Positions 28,154 to 38,018 of a stretch of DNA of 64,000 nt are shown here, piece after piece. Position 1 is the first letter of the stretch, and every line of letters begins with the position of its first letter. Below the pieces are notes generated by a model. It did no database searches. It saw only the letters and a program-made list of their open reading frames with translations, and was not told the origin of the DNA. This DNA comes from Hyphomicrobiaceae bacterium (GTDB taxonomy: Bacteria > Pseudomonadota > Alphaproteobacteria > Rhizobiales > Xanthobacteraceae): the NCBI GenBank assembly GCA_947472885.1, contig CANJBX010000015.1:1-64000 (forward strand), in the 5' to 3' direction. Both the position numbers and the translations under genes were made by a program.

Positions 28154-29839
28154 TTAATTCGACTGGCGGCGCAGGAAGGCTGGAATGTCGAGCTGGTCGT
28201 CATCCACAGGCGCCGCGGCAGGTGCCTGACGGCCATGCGGATCGAGCCCCTGGGGCGCCGGACGCTTGGCGAACTCCGAAATCGGCTCCTGCTGATTCGC
28301 GGACGGCATCCGGGGAGCCGGGCGTGTCGGCAGCGCCGGCATCTGCTGGCGTGGGGCTGGAGGCGCCGTCCGGCGCTGTTCGTCCTCTTCCTTGCGGCCG
28401 AGGCCAACCGAGGCCAGCCGCTGTAGCAGCGACATGCGCGGCTTCTCCAGCGGGTCTTCCTGAACCTCGGCCTGCTGGTCGCGGGCGCGGATCTGGTTCT
28501 GCGCGGGCATCGGCAGTTCGTCGATACGCGGCATGCGCGGCGCGCGCACCGTGCGTTCGGCCTGCGGCGGGATGAACGCTGCGGGCATCGCAGGCTCCAC
28601 CGGGGCTTCCTGGGTGATCGGCTCGATGAACAGCGAAGGCTTCTGCTGGATCGGGCGGATCGTCAGGTCGTCGGACACCTTGGGCATCAAGGCCGCTGCC
28701 ACAGCAGCGGTAGCCTGGGCGTCAAGCGAGGGACGCAACATGGCAGCCGGCTGGGCCGGAGCCTGTACCGGCGCCGGCGCAGCAACAGTGCGGCTCTGGA
28801 CTTCGGCACGGGCGGCACGCGCCGCCTCGGCCAGACGCTGCTCCGCAGCCGACGGCTTCGCGGCCGTGACACCGACCTGATCGACGCCGGTGGCGACCAC
28901 CGACACGCGGATGATGCCATTGAGGCCTTCATCGAAGGTCGCGCCGACGATGATGTTGGCTTCGCTGTCCAGTTCCTCGCGGATACGGGTCGCCGCTTCA
29001 TCGACTTCGTACAGCGTCAGGTCGTTGCCGCCGGTGATCGACACCAGCAGGCCCTTGGCGCCGCGCATCGAGACGTCGTCGATCAGCGGGTTGGAGATCG
29101 CGGCTTCGGCGGCGCGCAGCGCGCGCTTCTCGCCTTCGGCCTCGCCGGTACCCATCATCGCCTTGCCCATCTCGCGCATGATGGCGCGGACGTCGGCGAA
29201 GTCGAGATTGATCAGGCCTTCCTTCACCATCAGGTCAGTGATGCAGGCGACACCCGAGTAAAGCACCTGATCGGCCATCGCGAAGGCGTCGACGAAGGTG
29301 GTCTTCTCATTCGCAACCCGGAACAGGTTCTGGTTCGGGATGATGATGAGCGTGTCCACGGCCTTCTGGAGTTCCAGTATACCGGCCTCGGCGCACCGCA
29401 TGCGGCGCTGGCCTTCGAAGTGAAACGGCTTGGTGACGACACCCACCGTCAGGATGCCCATTTCACGCGCGGCCTTGGCGATGACCGGCGCGGCGCCCGT
29501 GCCGGTACCGCCGCCCATGCCTGCCGTGACGAACACCATGTGCGCGCCATTGAGGTGATCGCGGATTTCGTCGATCACTTCTTCAGCGGCGGCGCAGCCC
29601 ACTTCCGGCTGTGAGCCGGCGCCAAGACCTTCGGTGACGGCGACGCCCATCTGGATGATGCGCTCGGCCTTCGACATGGTAAGCGCCTGCGCGTCGGTGT
29701 TGGCGACAACGAAATCGACGCCCTGCAAGCCGGCAGTGATCATGTTGTTGACGGCGTTGCCACCGGCACCGCCCACCCCAAACACCGTGATCCGCGGCTT
29801 CAGTTCCCTGATGTCCGGGATTTTCAGGTTGATGCTCAT
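28154..29839 (-). CDS. ftsZ: cell division GTPase FtsZ
   Basis: The 561-residue tubulin homologue has the GTPase core with [14 protein letters not shown], the tubulin signature GGGTGTG (residues 109-115) and the T7 loop [11 protein letters not shown]. The core is followed by an unusually long, Pro/Gln/Ala-rich disordered tail of about 220 residues. The last residues DIPAFLRRQ form the conserved C-terminal peptide that binds FtsA and other partners. The long tail is normal for rhizobial FtsZ. A hairpin terminator follows the stop. Confidence 0.98.
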   Translation of the reverse strand: MSINLKIPDIRELKPRITVFGVGGAGGNAVNNMITAGLQGVDFVVANTDAQALTMSKAERIIQMGVAVTEGLGAGSQPEVGCAAAEEVIDEIRDHLNGAHMVFVTAGMGGGTGTGAAPVIAKAAREMGILTVGVVTKPFHFEGQRRMRCAEAGILELQKAVDTLIIIPNQNLFRVANEKTTFVDAFAMADQVLYSGVACITDLMVKEGLINLDFADVRAIMREMGKAMMGTGEAEGEKRALRAAEAAISNPLIDDVSMRGAKGLLVSITGGNDLTLYEVDEAATRIREELDSEANIIVGATFDEGLNGIIRVSVVATGVDQVGVTAAKPSAAEQRLAEAARAARAEVQSRTVAAPAPVQAPAQPAAMLRPSLDAQATAAVAAALMPKVSDDLTIRPIQQKPSLFIEPITQEAPVEPAMPAAFIPPQAERTVRAPRMPRIDELPMPAQNQIRARDQQAEVQEDPLEKPRMSLLQRLASVGLGRKEEDEQRRTAPPAPRQQMPALPTRPAPRMPSANQQEPISEFAKRPAPQGLDPHGRQAPAAAPVDDDQLDIPAFLRRQSN

Positions 29840-29933
29840 TGTTGCCTCTTTTTTTCGCGGACGTACAAAACGCCGCCAGTGGGTGCCGGTCCGCCGCCGG
29901 CGCTGGTTGGAATTGGATGTAGATCGGTTTTCA

Positions 29934-31256
29934 TCAGAAGCTCTCGCGAAGCCATCGCCCCACCCTTCCGATATAGCCGCCTGTCCCCGTCATCAATTGC
30001 CGCGTATGCCGCGGTTCGTAATGTTCGAGATGCGCAACCTGTGCATAAACCAGCAGGCCGGCCGCAACCGAGAAGGCCGGGCCCTTGGCCGCTTCCGGCA
30101 GGCCCGCAATGCCGAGCGGACGGCCGATCGCAACCGGACGGCCGAGCACGCGCGCGGCCAGATCCGACATGCCGGTCAGCACACTCGATCCGCCGGTGAG
30201 AATGATGCGGCCGCGCGGCTCCGACGCAAATGGCGACAAAGCCAGCCGGTCGCGCACCATTTCGAGGATTTCCTCGACGCGCGGCTTGATGATGTGTGTC
30301 AGTGTCGCTCGCGAAACGAATTGCGGCGCCTCCCGATCGTTGCCCGCGGTGTTCGGCAGGGCGATCATGTCGCGTTCGTCCAGCCCACCGGCGAGAACAC
30401 TGCCATAGAGCGTCTTGATTCGCTCGGCATCGTACAGACCGGCTGGCAAACCGCGTGCCAGATCCATGGTGATATGATTGCCGCCGAGTGCGAAGCCATC
30501 GGCATGCACGAAGCGGCCGTTCGAGAATACCGACATTGTCGTGGTGCCGGCACCCATGTCGATCACGGCCGCACCAACATCCGCCTCATCGTCGGCAAGT
30601 GTGGATAACGCCGCCGCATAGGGGCTGGCGATCATCGCTTCGATGTCGAGGTGGCACCGCTCGATCATCAGCATGAGATTGCGGCACGCCGCTAGGTCCG
30701 ACGACACCAGGTGCATATCGACGCCAAAACGCTGGGCCAGCATGCCGCGCGGATCGCGGATGCCGCTGGCGCCGTCGATGTTGAAGCCAATCGGCATCCC
30801 GTGCAGCAAGACGCGGCCCTGTTTGGCCGACGAGCGGGTACAGGCGTTCATCACACGGGTAATATCGTGGTCAGCAATCGTCGCGCCGCGCACATCCGCG
30901 GATGCTGCGAGGCGCTCGCTGGAAATACGTCCGGCAGACATCGACACCAGCACCGCATCGACCTGCACCTTGGCGGCGCGTTCGGCGAGATCGACCGCGT
31001 GACGCACGGCCTCCTCGGCATCGACGAGATCGACGACCGCGCCAGCCTTCATGCCGCGTGCGCCGGTATGCGCAAATCCTACGACTTCGATGGCGTGACT
31101 GCGGCGGCGCAAGGCCTCGCCCTGTGCGTTCGGCGTCAGCCGCGCAATCAGGCAGGCAATCTTGCTGGTGCCAATGTCGAGCGCGACGACCAGCGCGGAA
31201 CGGCGCGGCGACAATGGCTTCATCTTGGGGGTCAGGCCGTAGTTGAGAGGGCTCAT
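29934..31256 (-). CDS. ftsA: cell division actin-like protein FtsA
   Basis: The 440-residue actin-fold ATPase shows [17 protein letters not shown] (phosphate 1), [16 protein letters not shown] (phosphate 2) and [17 protein letters not shown] (adenosine motif). The C-terminus ends in a short amphipathic segment ([10 protein letters not shown]), the usual membrane-targeting helix. It tethers FtsZ to the membrane. Its start overlaps the ftsQ stop by four bases. Confidence 0.97.
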   Translation of the reverse strand: MSPLNYGLTPKMKPLSPRRSALVVALDIGTSKIACLIARLTPNAQGEALRRRSHAIEVVGFAHTGARGMKAGAVVDLVDAEEAVRHAVDLAERAAKVQVDAVLVSMSAGRISSERLAASADVRGATIADHDITRVMNACTRSSAKQGRVLLHGMPIGFNIDGASGIRDPRGMLAQRFGVDMHLVSSDLAACRNLMLMIERCHLDIEAMIASPYAAALSTLADDEADVGAAVIDMGAGTTTMSVFSNGRFVHADGFALGGNHITMDLARGLPAGLYDAERIKTLYGSVLAGGLDERDMIALPNTAGNDREAPQFVSRATLTHIIKPRVEEILEMVRDRLALSPFASEPRGRIILTGGSSVLTGMSDLAARVLGRPVAIGRPLGIAGLPEAAKGPAFSVAAGLLVYAQVAHLEHYEPRHTRQLMTGTGGYIGRVGRWLRESF

Positions 31257-32242
31257 GCGTTCCCTCCCTTCTTCTGCTGCTTGGCCTTTTCCTTGGCAGC
31301 GGCTTCGCGCGCCTGGCTGGCTGCTTCGGACAACCGCACCGTCACACGATCCGGCTCGCGCAAATCCACAATGGTGATGTCGCGGCTGGTCAGCCGCTGC
31401 TCACGGTCGAGTGTCGCCAATCGTTCGAGCGCCTGCGCAACATCGGCTTCCGGCAATTTGACGTCGAGACCGTTCTTGAGCCGCAGATTCCAGCGCCGCT
31501 CCGCGATCAAAACCGAGGCCCGCACATTGGCGCGCACATCGGGATACTTGTCGAGCAGTTGCAGAAATTCCTTCGCGCGCGCCTCCGCGCCCTTGCCGAC
31601 CAGCAGCGGCAGATCGACAAACGGGCGCGACACGTAATTTTCAAGCACGGAACCATCGGCGGCAATGACACTGACGCGGCCATTCACCTGCCACAGCGCA
31701 TAGGGTTTGCGTTCGGTGATCGTGATTTGCAAACGGTCAGGATAAAGCTTGAGCAAGGTCGCGTCGGCGATGCGCGGGTCCGCCATCAGGCGCGTGCGCG
31801 CATCCGCGACGTCGAGGAACAGCAGCGATGACGTGCCGGTGACTCCGGCCCGCGCAAGAATTTCCTCGCGATTGAGGTGCTTCTGGCCTGTGAAGGCGAT
31901 ACCGGCGATGCGGAATCCCGCGGCATTACCTGCCCAGTCGCGGACATCCTTGAACACCGAGGCGATCTCGCCGGTGTGGCCGCCCTTGACGACACCATAA
32001 CCGATGCTGCCGGCGACGATCAGCAGCGAGGCCGCAAGGCCGCCGCCGCGGTAAAAGCGGAGCGCAGTCAGGAATGCCGCATGGCGCTCGATCCAGCGTT
32101 CGAACGCGCTGTCGCGGCCCGCACGCGGTTGCGCACGGCGCGTTGCGCGCCGCCGCGGCAGCGCATCAATCGTGATACCTGACGGTTCCCGGGATGAACC
32201 CGCCGGGGTCAACGATTGAGCGAGGCGTCCTCGACCATCCAT
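31253..32242 (-). CDS. ftsQ: cell division protein FtsQ
   Basis: The 329-residue bitopic protein has a long basic cytoplasmic N-terminus, one membrane segment (GGLAASLLIVAGSIGYGVV) and the POTRA domain starting FRIAGIAFTGQKHLNREEILARAG. It ends with the beta domain (DLREPDRVTVRLSEAA) and a Lys-rich tail. It links cytoplasmic and periplasmic division proteins with FtsL and FtsB. The start (MDGRGRLAQSL) overlaps the end of ddl by 34 bases, an overlap usual in these bacteria. Confidence 0.95.
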   Translation of the reverse strand: MDGRGRLAQSLTPAGSSREPSGITIDALPRRRATRRAQPRAGRDSAFERWIERHAAFLTALRFYRGGGLAASLLIVAGSIGYGVVKGGHTGEIASVFKDVRDWAGNAAGFRIAGIAFTGQKHLNREEILARAGVTGTSSLLFLDVADARTRLMADPRIADATLLKLYPDRLQITITERKPYALWQVNGRVSVIAADGSVLENYVSRPFVDLPLLVGKGAEARAKEFLQLLDKYPDVRANVRASVLIAERRWNLRLKNGLDVKLPEADVAQALERLATLDREQRLTSRDITIVDLREPDRVTVRLSEAASQAREAAAKEKAKQQKKGGNA

Positions 32243-33129
32243 TTCACCAGCTCTTCGAACGTGACACCCGCGTACGCCGCGAGTTCAGGCACAAGAGACG
32301 TCTCGGTCATGCCAGGCTGGGTATTGACCTCAAGACAGGCCAATCCCTGCGTGCCTTCCATGCGGTCGTCGAAACGAAAATCCGCACGGCTCACGCCCCG
32401 GCACCCGAGCGCACGATGCGCCAGAAGAGCCAGTCTTCGGACTTCTTGGTAAACATTTGGTTTAAGGATTGCCGGCAATACATGCTTTGATCCGCCGGGG
32501 GCGTACTTGGCCTCGAAATCATAGAATTTTACCGCGGGGACGATTTCGATCACGTCCAGGGCGCGATCCCCCATGACCGCGCAGGTCAATTCCTTGCCGG
32601 CGATGAAGCGCTCGCACAGCACCAACTCGCCGTGGGTCCAGTCCGGCCGGGTCAGTTCCTGCGGCGGGTGGGCGTGTTCCTCGGTGACGATGAAAACGCC
32701 GACGCTCGAGCCTTCCGAGATCGGCTTGATGACATAGGGCCGCGGCAGCGCATGGGCCTTGGCCGCCTCCAGCCGCGAAATGACCAGACCTTCCGGCACC
32801 GGCACGCCGGCAGCCGACATGGCGATCTTGGCCCGGTCCTTCTGCATCGCCAGCGCCGAGGCCAGCACGCCGGAATGGCTGTACGGGATGCCGAGGATTT
32901 CCAGCACGCCCTGAATGGTGCCGTCCTCGCCGGGGCTGCCGTGCAGCAGGTTGAGCGCGACGTCCGGCTTCACCTCCGTGAGCCTGGCAGCGACGTTGCG
33001 GTCCACGTCGATCCGCGTGACCCGAAAGCCCGCCCGCTCCGCCGCATCGGCACAGGCCTTGCCGGACCGCAGCGAAATCTCGCGCTCGGCCGACCAGCCT
33101 CCCATCAAAACGGCGACGTGCTTGGACAT
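32209..33129 (-). CDS. ddl: D-alanine--D-alanine ligase
   Basis: The 306-residue ATP-grasp enzyme makes the D-Ala-D-Ala end of the peptidoglycan stem peptide. Signatures include VLMGGWSAEREISLRSG, LHGSPGEDGTIQG, VIKPISEGSSVGVF, ARADFRF-type ligands (SRADFRFDD) and LEVNTQPGMTETSLVPE. The start MSKHVAVLMGG is preceded by GGGAG. The gene is separated from murB by an unrelated FAD monooxygenase, although the two are normally adjacent. Confidence 0.97.
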   Translation of the reverse strand: MSKHVAVLMGGWSAEREISLRSGKACADAAERAGFRVTRIDVDRNVAARLTEVKPDVALNLLHGSPGEDGTIQGVLEILGIPYSHSGVLASALAMQKDRAKIAMSAAGVPVPEGLVISRLEAAKAHALPRPYVIKPISEGSSVGVFIVTEEHAHPPQELTRPDWTHGELVLCERFIAGKELTCAVMGDRALDVIEIVPAVKFYDFEAKYAPGGSKHVLPAILKPNVYQEVRRLALLAHRALGCRGVSRADFRFDDRMEGTQGLACLEVNTQPGMTETSLVPELAAYAGVTFEELVKWMVEDASLNR

Positions 33130-33156
33130 GCAAAACTCCCGGCTCGCAAATGCTGT

Positions 33157-33166
33157 GCAAACAAAT
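33157..33166. repeat. short direct repeat flanking the monooxygenase, left copy
   Basis: GCAAACAAAT occurs here and again at 34426-34435. The two copies flank the FAD monooxygenase gene that interrupts the dcw cluster. Ten bases is short, so chance is possible. Confidence 0.4.
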
Positions 33167-33210
33167 ACTAGCGCTGCGCTGCTGAAAATAACATGAAGGC
33201 CTGGCGGGCG

Positions 33211-34413
33211 TTACTTTGCCGTAAGCGCCGTCGGCACCCTGGCGCCGTCATAGAGCCACGCCAGCGAATCCCAAACCTCGTCGCGCGACATGGCGCGGAA
33301 GCGGCGATGGACCGGGCCGCGCGTCTCGCCTTCGGGATGCAGCACCGTCCACAGGTAGCGCGACTCGAAAATCACCCGCGCGGTACGCACGGCGCGCTCG
33401 GCCTGGAACTGGCGGAATGCGGCTTCATAGTTGCCGCGCGATAGCTCAATCAGTTCGGCAAGTACCACGCCATCTTCAATTGCCATGCAGGCGCCCTGCG
33501 CCAGTGCCTGCAGCGTCGAATGCGCGGCATCGCCGAGCAGCACCGCGCGGCCCCTGGTCCAGTGGCGGATCGGTTCACGGTCGGCGACCGCGCCACGCCA
33601 GTCGAGCGCCGTCATGTCGATCAGCTGCTTCATGACGGGATGCGCGCGGGCATAGGTCTTCTGGATTTCGTCGCGATAGGTCTCGACATCGACCTTCTGC
33701 GCATAGGTCGGCGTGCGGAACACCGTGACGATGTTGAACAGCTTGCCGTGGCGCAACGGATAATGAACGATGTGAAAGCCTTCGCCACCCCACAGTGCGA
33801 CGACGCGCTTGTCCACGCCGTTCGGCACCTGCTCGATTGGAATGGTCGTGCGATGCGCGACCCAGCCGATGTAGTTCGGATCGCCATCGCCGAACATCTG
33901 CGCACGAACTCTGGAACGAATGCCGTCCGCACCGATCAGCGCTGCGCCGTCGAAGTGATTGCCATCGGCCGTGTTCACAACCACATGGCTGCCGCGATCC
34001 TCGAAACCCGTCACCGCCGAGCCGGTCGAAAACGAAATCCCGCTTACCTTCCGGCACGCATCCATCAGGATATTATGCAGGTCGCCGCGGTGAATGATGA
34101 TGTAGGGCTGGCCGAAGCGCTTGAGGATTTCCGGCGTCGTATCGACGCGCGTCACTTCCTCGCCGCTGAACGCATCGACCCAGACAGCAGCCTGCGGAAA
34201 ATCCGCCTCGCGCTTCACGATGTCGGAGAGGCCAAGCCGGTCGAACATGTGAAACACGTTCGGCCCGAGCTGGATGCCGTAGCCGATGCCACCGATTTCC
34301 CTCGCCTGTTCGATGACATGAACGGGGATACCCTTGCGGCCGAGCGCCAGCGCTGCTGAAAGTCCCCCGATGCCACCGCCCGCGATCAGGATCGGCTGAG
34401 AAATCGTCCCCAT
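33211..34413 (-). CDS. FAD-dependent aromatic hydroxylase (3-hydroxybenzoate 6-monooxygenase-like)
   Basis: The 400-residue protein is a group A flavin monooxygenase. It shows the N-terminal GxGxxG (ILIAGGGIGGLSAALAL), the DG motif (LIGADGIRSRVRAQMFG), and the second FAD motif GRAVLLGDAAHSTLQALAQG. It resembles 3-hydroxybenzoate 6-hydroxylase and salicylate hydroxylase, which use NAD(P)H and oxygen; the exact ring substrate cannot be read. It lies between murB and ddl, on the same strand and about 40-80 bases from each, so it is probably carried on the dcw transcript. No other aromatic catabolism gene is close. Confidence 0.87.
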   Translation of the reverse strand: MGTISQPILIAGGGIGGLSAALALGRKGIPVHVIEQAREIGGIGYGIQLGPNVFHMFDRLGLSDIVKREADFPQAAVWVDAFSGEEVTRVDTTPEILKRFGQPYIIIHRGDLHNILMDACRKVSGISFSTGSAVTGFEDRGSHVVVNTADGNHFDGAALIGADGIRSRVRAQMFGDGDPNYIGWVAHRTTIPIEQVPNGVDKRVVALWGGEGFHIVHYPLRHGKLFNIVTVFRTPTYAQKVDVETYRDEIQKTYARAHPVMKQLIDMTALDWRGAVADREPIRHWTRGRAVLLGDAAHSTLQALAQGACMAIEDGVVLAELIELSRGNYEAAFRQFQAERAVRTARVIFESRYLWTVLHPEGETRGPVHRRFRAMSRDEVWDSLAWLYDGARVPTALTAK

Positions 34414-34425
34414 GGGGATTAGCTA

Positions 34426-34435
34426 GCAAACAAAT
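34426..34435. repeat. short direct repeat flanking the monooxygenase, right copy
   Basis: This is the second copy of GCAAACAAAT (first at 33157-33166). It lies in the short gap between murB and the monooxygenase start. Confidence 0.4.
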
Positions 34436-34453
34436 GCGGCGTACGCGAGTGGA

Positions 34454-35371
34454 TTAGGCCGGAACGCCAATCCGCTTGATTTCCCACTCCAGTTGAATGC
34501 CGGAGCTTTCCTTGACCCTGGCGCGCACGGCTTCACCGAGGCCTTCGATATCCGCCGCCGTCGCACCGCCGAGGTTGATCAGGAAGTTGCAATGCAATTC
34601 CGACACCTGCGCGCCGCCGATCTTCATGCCGCGGCAACCCGCCGCGTCGATCAGTTGCCAGGCCTTGTTGGCGGGCGGATTCTTGAAGGTCGAACCGCCG
34701 GTGCGGCTCTTGATCGGTTGCGTCGCCTCGCGCGATTCCGTGATCTTGTCCATCGCCGCCTGTATCGCGACCGGATCTCCGGGCGCGCCCTGATACAGCG
34801 CCTGCGTAAAGATGATGTCGTCCGGCAGACCGCAATGCCGGTAGGTGTAATGCATATCGGCATTTGTGTAGACGTGGATGTTGCCCTTGCGGTCGATACC
34901 GCGCGCCTCGATCAACACGTCTTTGGTTTCGCCGCCATAGGCTCCGCCGTTCATGCGCAACGCGCCGCCGATACCGCCCGGGATGCCGCGATAAAATGCC
35001 AAACCATCGAGCGAGGCTTCCTGCGCGGTGCGGGCGACCTTCACATCCGGCACGCCGGTTCCTGCGCGCACACGATTGCCGCTTTCAACCGTTACTTCGG
35101 AAAATCCGCGGCCGAGGCGAATGACAACGCCCGGCACGCCGCCGTCGCGCACGATGAGGTTGGAGCCAAGCCCCACCACCGTCACCGGGATTTCATCCGG
35201 CGTATTCCTGAGAAAACAGGCGAGGTCGCCCTCGTCCTCCGGCATGAACATCACCTGAGCCGGCCCACCAACGCGAAACCACGTCAGTTCGGCGAGTGTC
35301 TGGTTGGCAATCAAGCGACCGCGCACATCCGGCGCACGCGCTTTCAGGTCTGGAATGATGTCGGCGAACAT
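34454..35371 (-). CDS. murB: UDP-N-acetylenolpyruvoylglucosamine reductase
   Basis: The 305-residue FAD enzyme reduces the enolpyruvyl ether to give UDP-MurNAc. Visible are [51 protein letters not shown], the [11 protein letters not shown] block with the proton-donating Ser, and [22 protein letters not shown]. This is a type I MurB. Its start and the murC stop share one base. Confidence 0.97.
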   Translation of the reverse strand: MFADIIPDLKARAPDVRGRLIANQTLAELTWFRVGGPAQVMFMPEDEGDLACFLRNTPDEIPVTVVGLGSNLIVRDGGVPGVVIRLGRGFSEVTVESGNRVRAGTGVPDVKVARTAQEASLDGLAFYRGIPGGIGGALRMNGGAYGGETKDVLIEARGIDRKGNIHVYTNADMHYTYRHCGLPDDIIFTQALYQGAPGDPVAIQAAMDKITESREATQPIKSRTGGSTFKNPPANKAWQLIDAAGCRGMKIGGAQVSELHCNFLINLGGATAADIEGLGEAVRARVKESSGIQLEWEIKRIGVPA

Positions 35372-36777
35372 TACGCCTTCGTCCCACCGAGTTCGTTCGG
35401 CAATGCGTAAGCCCAGGTCGTGATCGAACCCGCGCCGAGGCAGACGACGTAGTCGCCCGGCTTCGCGATGCCCTTCACGATGGAAGCAAGCTGTTCAGGA
35501 CCATCGAGCGGGATCACATGACGATGGCCGCGCGCGCGCAGGCCGGAGATATAGGAATCACGGTCGATGCCGGGGATCGGCTGCTCACCGGCGGAATAGA
35601 TCGGTGCGACGACGACGGCATCGGCGTCATTGAAACAGGTGCAGAATTGCTCGAATAGCGATTGCAGGCGCGTGTAGCGATGCGGCTGCACCACCGCGAT
35701 GACCTGCCCCTTGGTGGATTCCCGCGCAGCCCTCAGCACCGCCGCGATTTCGACCGGGTGATGGGCATAATCGTCGATGATGGTGACGCCGTTCCATTCG
35801 CCGGTGCGGGTGAAGCGCCGCTTGACGCCGCCGAAACTACCGAGCGCCTTGCGGATGCGGTCATCGTCCACGCCGAGTTCGCGCGCGACCGCAATCGCAG
35901 CCGTCGCATTGAGCGCATTGTGACGGCCCGGCATCGGCAACACGAGGTCGGAGATCGTGTGCGCAGCCGCACCGTCCCGGTCACGGAATACAATTTCAAA
36001 GCGCGAACGGCCGCCTTCGTTACTGAGTTTGGTCAGACGCACGTCGGCCTGCGGATTCTCGCCATAGGTCAGGATACGGCGATCCTCGATGCGGCCAACC
36101 AGCTGCTGCACCACATCATGATCCGTGCACATGACGGCAAAACCATAGAACGGCACGTTCTCGATGAACTTCTTGAACGCGGCCTGCACCGCATCGAACG
36201 TCTTGAAGTGATCGAGATGTTCGGGATCGACATTGGTGACAACCGCAATGTCGGCCGGCAGCTTGAGGAACGTGCCATCGGATTCGTCAGCCTCGACCAC
36301 CATCCAGTCGCCATCGCCGATGCGTGCGTTGGTGCCATAGGCGTTGATGATGCCGCCATTGATGACCGTCGGATCGAGATTGCCAGCGTCGAGCAACGCC
36401 GCAACCATGGATGTCGTCGTGGTCTTTCCATGGGTGCCTGCAATCGCGACGCAGCTCTTGAAGCGCATCAGCTCGGCAAGCATTTCAGCACGCAGCACGA
36501 CCGGACGGCGGCTGGCGCGCGCGGCCACGAGTTCCGGGTTATCGCGCTTGATCGCCGACGACACGACGACCACGGCGGCATTGCCGATGTTGGCCGCTTC
36601 ATGACCGATGGCGATTACGATGCCTTTTTCCCGAAGGCGTTTTACGTTGGCACTGTCGGCCACGTCGGAGCCGGTGACCTTATAGTTGAGGTTCACCAGC
36701 ACTTCGGCGATGCCGCTCATGCCAATGCCGCCAATTCCAACAAAATGGATCGGCCCGATGTCACGCGGCAGTTTCAT
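35371..36777 (-). CDS. murC: UDP-N-acetylmuramate--L-alanine ligase
   Basis: The 468-residue Mur ligase starts [21 protein letters not shown]. It has the canonical P-loop [35 protein letters not shown] and [10 protein letters not shown], all complete, unlike the Mpl-like paralogue at 13.1-14.6 kb. It adds L-Ala to UDP-MurNAc in the cytoplasm. It is in the usual place between murG and murB. Confidence 0.98.
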   Translation of the reverse strand: MKLPRDIGPIHFVGIGGIGMSGIAEVLVNLNYKVTGSDVADSANVKRLREKGIVIAIGHEAANIGNAAVVVVSSAIKRDNPELVAARASRRPVVLRAEMLAELMRFKSCVAIAGTHGKTTTTSMVAALLDAGNLDPTVINGGIINAYGTNARIGDGDWMVVEADESDGTFLKLPADIAVVTNVDPEHLDHFKTFDAVQAAFKKFIENVPFYGFAVMCTDHDVVQQLVGRIEDRRILTYGENPQADVRLTKLSNEGGRSRFEIVFRDRDGAAAHTISDLVLPMPGRHNALNATAAIAVARELGVDDDRIRKALGSFGGVKRRFTRTGEWNGVTIIDDYAHHPVEIAAVLRAARESTKGQVIAVVQPHRYTRLQSLFEQFCTCFNDADAVVVAPIYSAGEQPIPGIDRDSYISGLRARGHRHVIPLDGPEQLASIVKGIAKPGDYVVCLGAGSITTWAYALPNELGGTKA

Positions 36778-36905
36778 GGGGGCTACTTACACATTCTCGC
36801 GCCATATCTCCAGCGCCGGGAAAACCGGCGCATGCCGCCCCTGCGGCAATAATGGCAATGGAATAGGGATGCCGCCGCCCGGCGGGCAAGACAACTGAAA
36901 AAACG

Positions 36906-38018
36906 TCAGTTCCTTAACTTCGCCACCCGCATGACCAGCTCGGCCAGCCGGTCGGCAGCGTCGATGGCGCCGCAGCCACGCGAGGCCCCGGCCATGGCCG
37001 TCAGGCGGGAGGGCTGCGCGAAAAGGCCCTCGATTTCAGCGGCAAGCCGCTTGGGCGTGAAGTCGGCTTGATTAATACGGATCGCGCCGCCCGCCTTCTC
37101 CAGCACCGAGGCATTCACAAGCTGATCGTTATCAAGCGAATGCGGCAGCGGGACCAGCACACCGGGACGGCCGATGGCCGCGAGTTCCGCGACGGTCGAT
37201 GCGCCCGAGCGGGAGACGATCAGGTGGCTTGCTGCAATGCGCACCGGCAGATCGGAAAAGAACGGCGCGATTTCGACGGTGACACCGAGGCGCGTATAAA
37301 TTTCCTGCACGCGCGGCATGTCTTCATCCCGCGCCTGCTGGACGATGTGAAGCCGCGCGCGCAATGCTGGCGGCAACAGTTCGACGGCGGGCGGCACGAC
37401 ATCGGCCATCACGCGGGCGCCCTGGCTGCCGCCGAACACCAGCATGCGCAGCGTGCCCTCGCCCGGCGGATCGAACGGTGTTTTCGCCGCCTGAATAACC
37501 GCAGGCCGCACCGGATTGCCGGTGTGGGTCGCCTTGGCGGCCAGCGCGGGGTACGCCGTCAACACATTGGGAAAGCTCGTCGCGATGGCATCGACCAATG
37601 GCGCAAGGCGTTTGTTGGCGCGGCCAAGCACGCCGTTCTGTTCGTGGATCAAGGTCGGAATGCCGAGCGCCCGTGCGGCAAGCAATGGCGGGAATGTCGG
37701 ATAACCGCCAAAGCCGATCACGGCCGCGGGCTTGAGCCGCATCAGCGTGGTGAATGCGCGCATCACGCCATAAGCAATTTTCGCGGGCGCGGTGATGAAG
37801 GTCAGCGGATTGTCCTTGCGCAGCGTCGCGCTCGGAATGACATGGGTCGCGCGCGCGGGAAACGCGCTGCCATAGCGGGTCGCGCGTTCGTCGGTCGCAA
37901 GATCGACGATAATGCCATTACGAACCAGCGCCGCCGCAAGCGCCTCAGCCGGAAACAGATGTCCCGCCGTGCCACCGGCAGCCACGACCACCAGCGGTTG
38001 TCGGCCCGTATCGCTCAA
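36906..38018 (-). CDS. murG: UDP-GlcNAc:lipid I transferase
   Basis: The 370-residue GT28 glycosyltransferase converts lipid I to lipid II at the inner membrane. It has the GGTAGHLFPA glycine loop, GFGGYPTFPPLLAA, HEQNGVLGRANK, VFGGSQGARVMAD and SRSGASTVAELAAIGRPGVLVPLPHS. Four bases of overlap couple it to ftsW upstream. A gap of about 128 bases separates it from murC. Confidence 0.97.
   Translation of the reverse strand: MSDTGRQPLVVVAAGGTAGHLFPAEALAAALVRNGIIVDLATDERATRYGSAFPARATHVIPSATLRKDNPLTFITAPAKIAYGVMRAFTTLMRLKPAAVIGFGGYPTFPPLLAARALGIPTLIHEQNGVLGRANKRLAPLVDAIATSFPNVLTAYPALAAKATHTGNPVRPAVIQAAKTPFDPPGEGTLRMLVFGGSQGARVMADVVPPAVELLPPALRARLHIVQQARDEDMPRVQEIYTRLGVTVEIAPFFSDLPVRIAASHLIVSRSGASTVAELAAIGRPGVLVPLPHSLDNDQLVNASVLEKAGGAIRINQADFTPKRLAAEIEGLFAQPSRLTAMAGASRGCGAIDAADRLAELVMRVAKLRN

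Noticed and set aside
28144-28157. TTAA-N6-TTAA word resembling a CtrA binding site at the end of ftsZ
   Set aside because: The consensus spacing is seven bases, and the word lies across the ftsZ stop, far from the lpxC start, so it is not a convincing operator.
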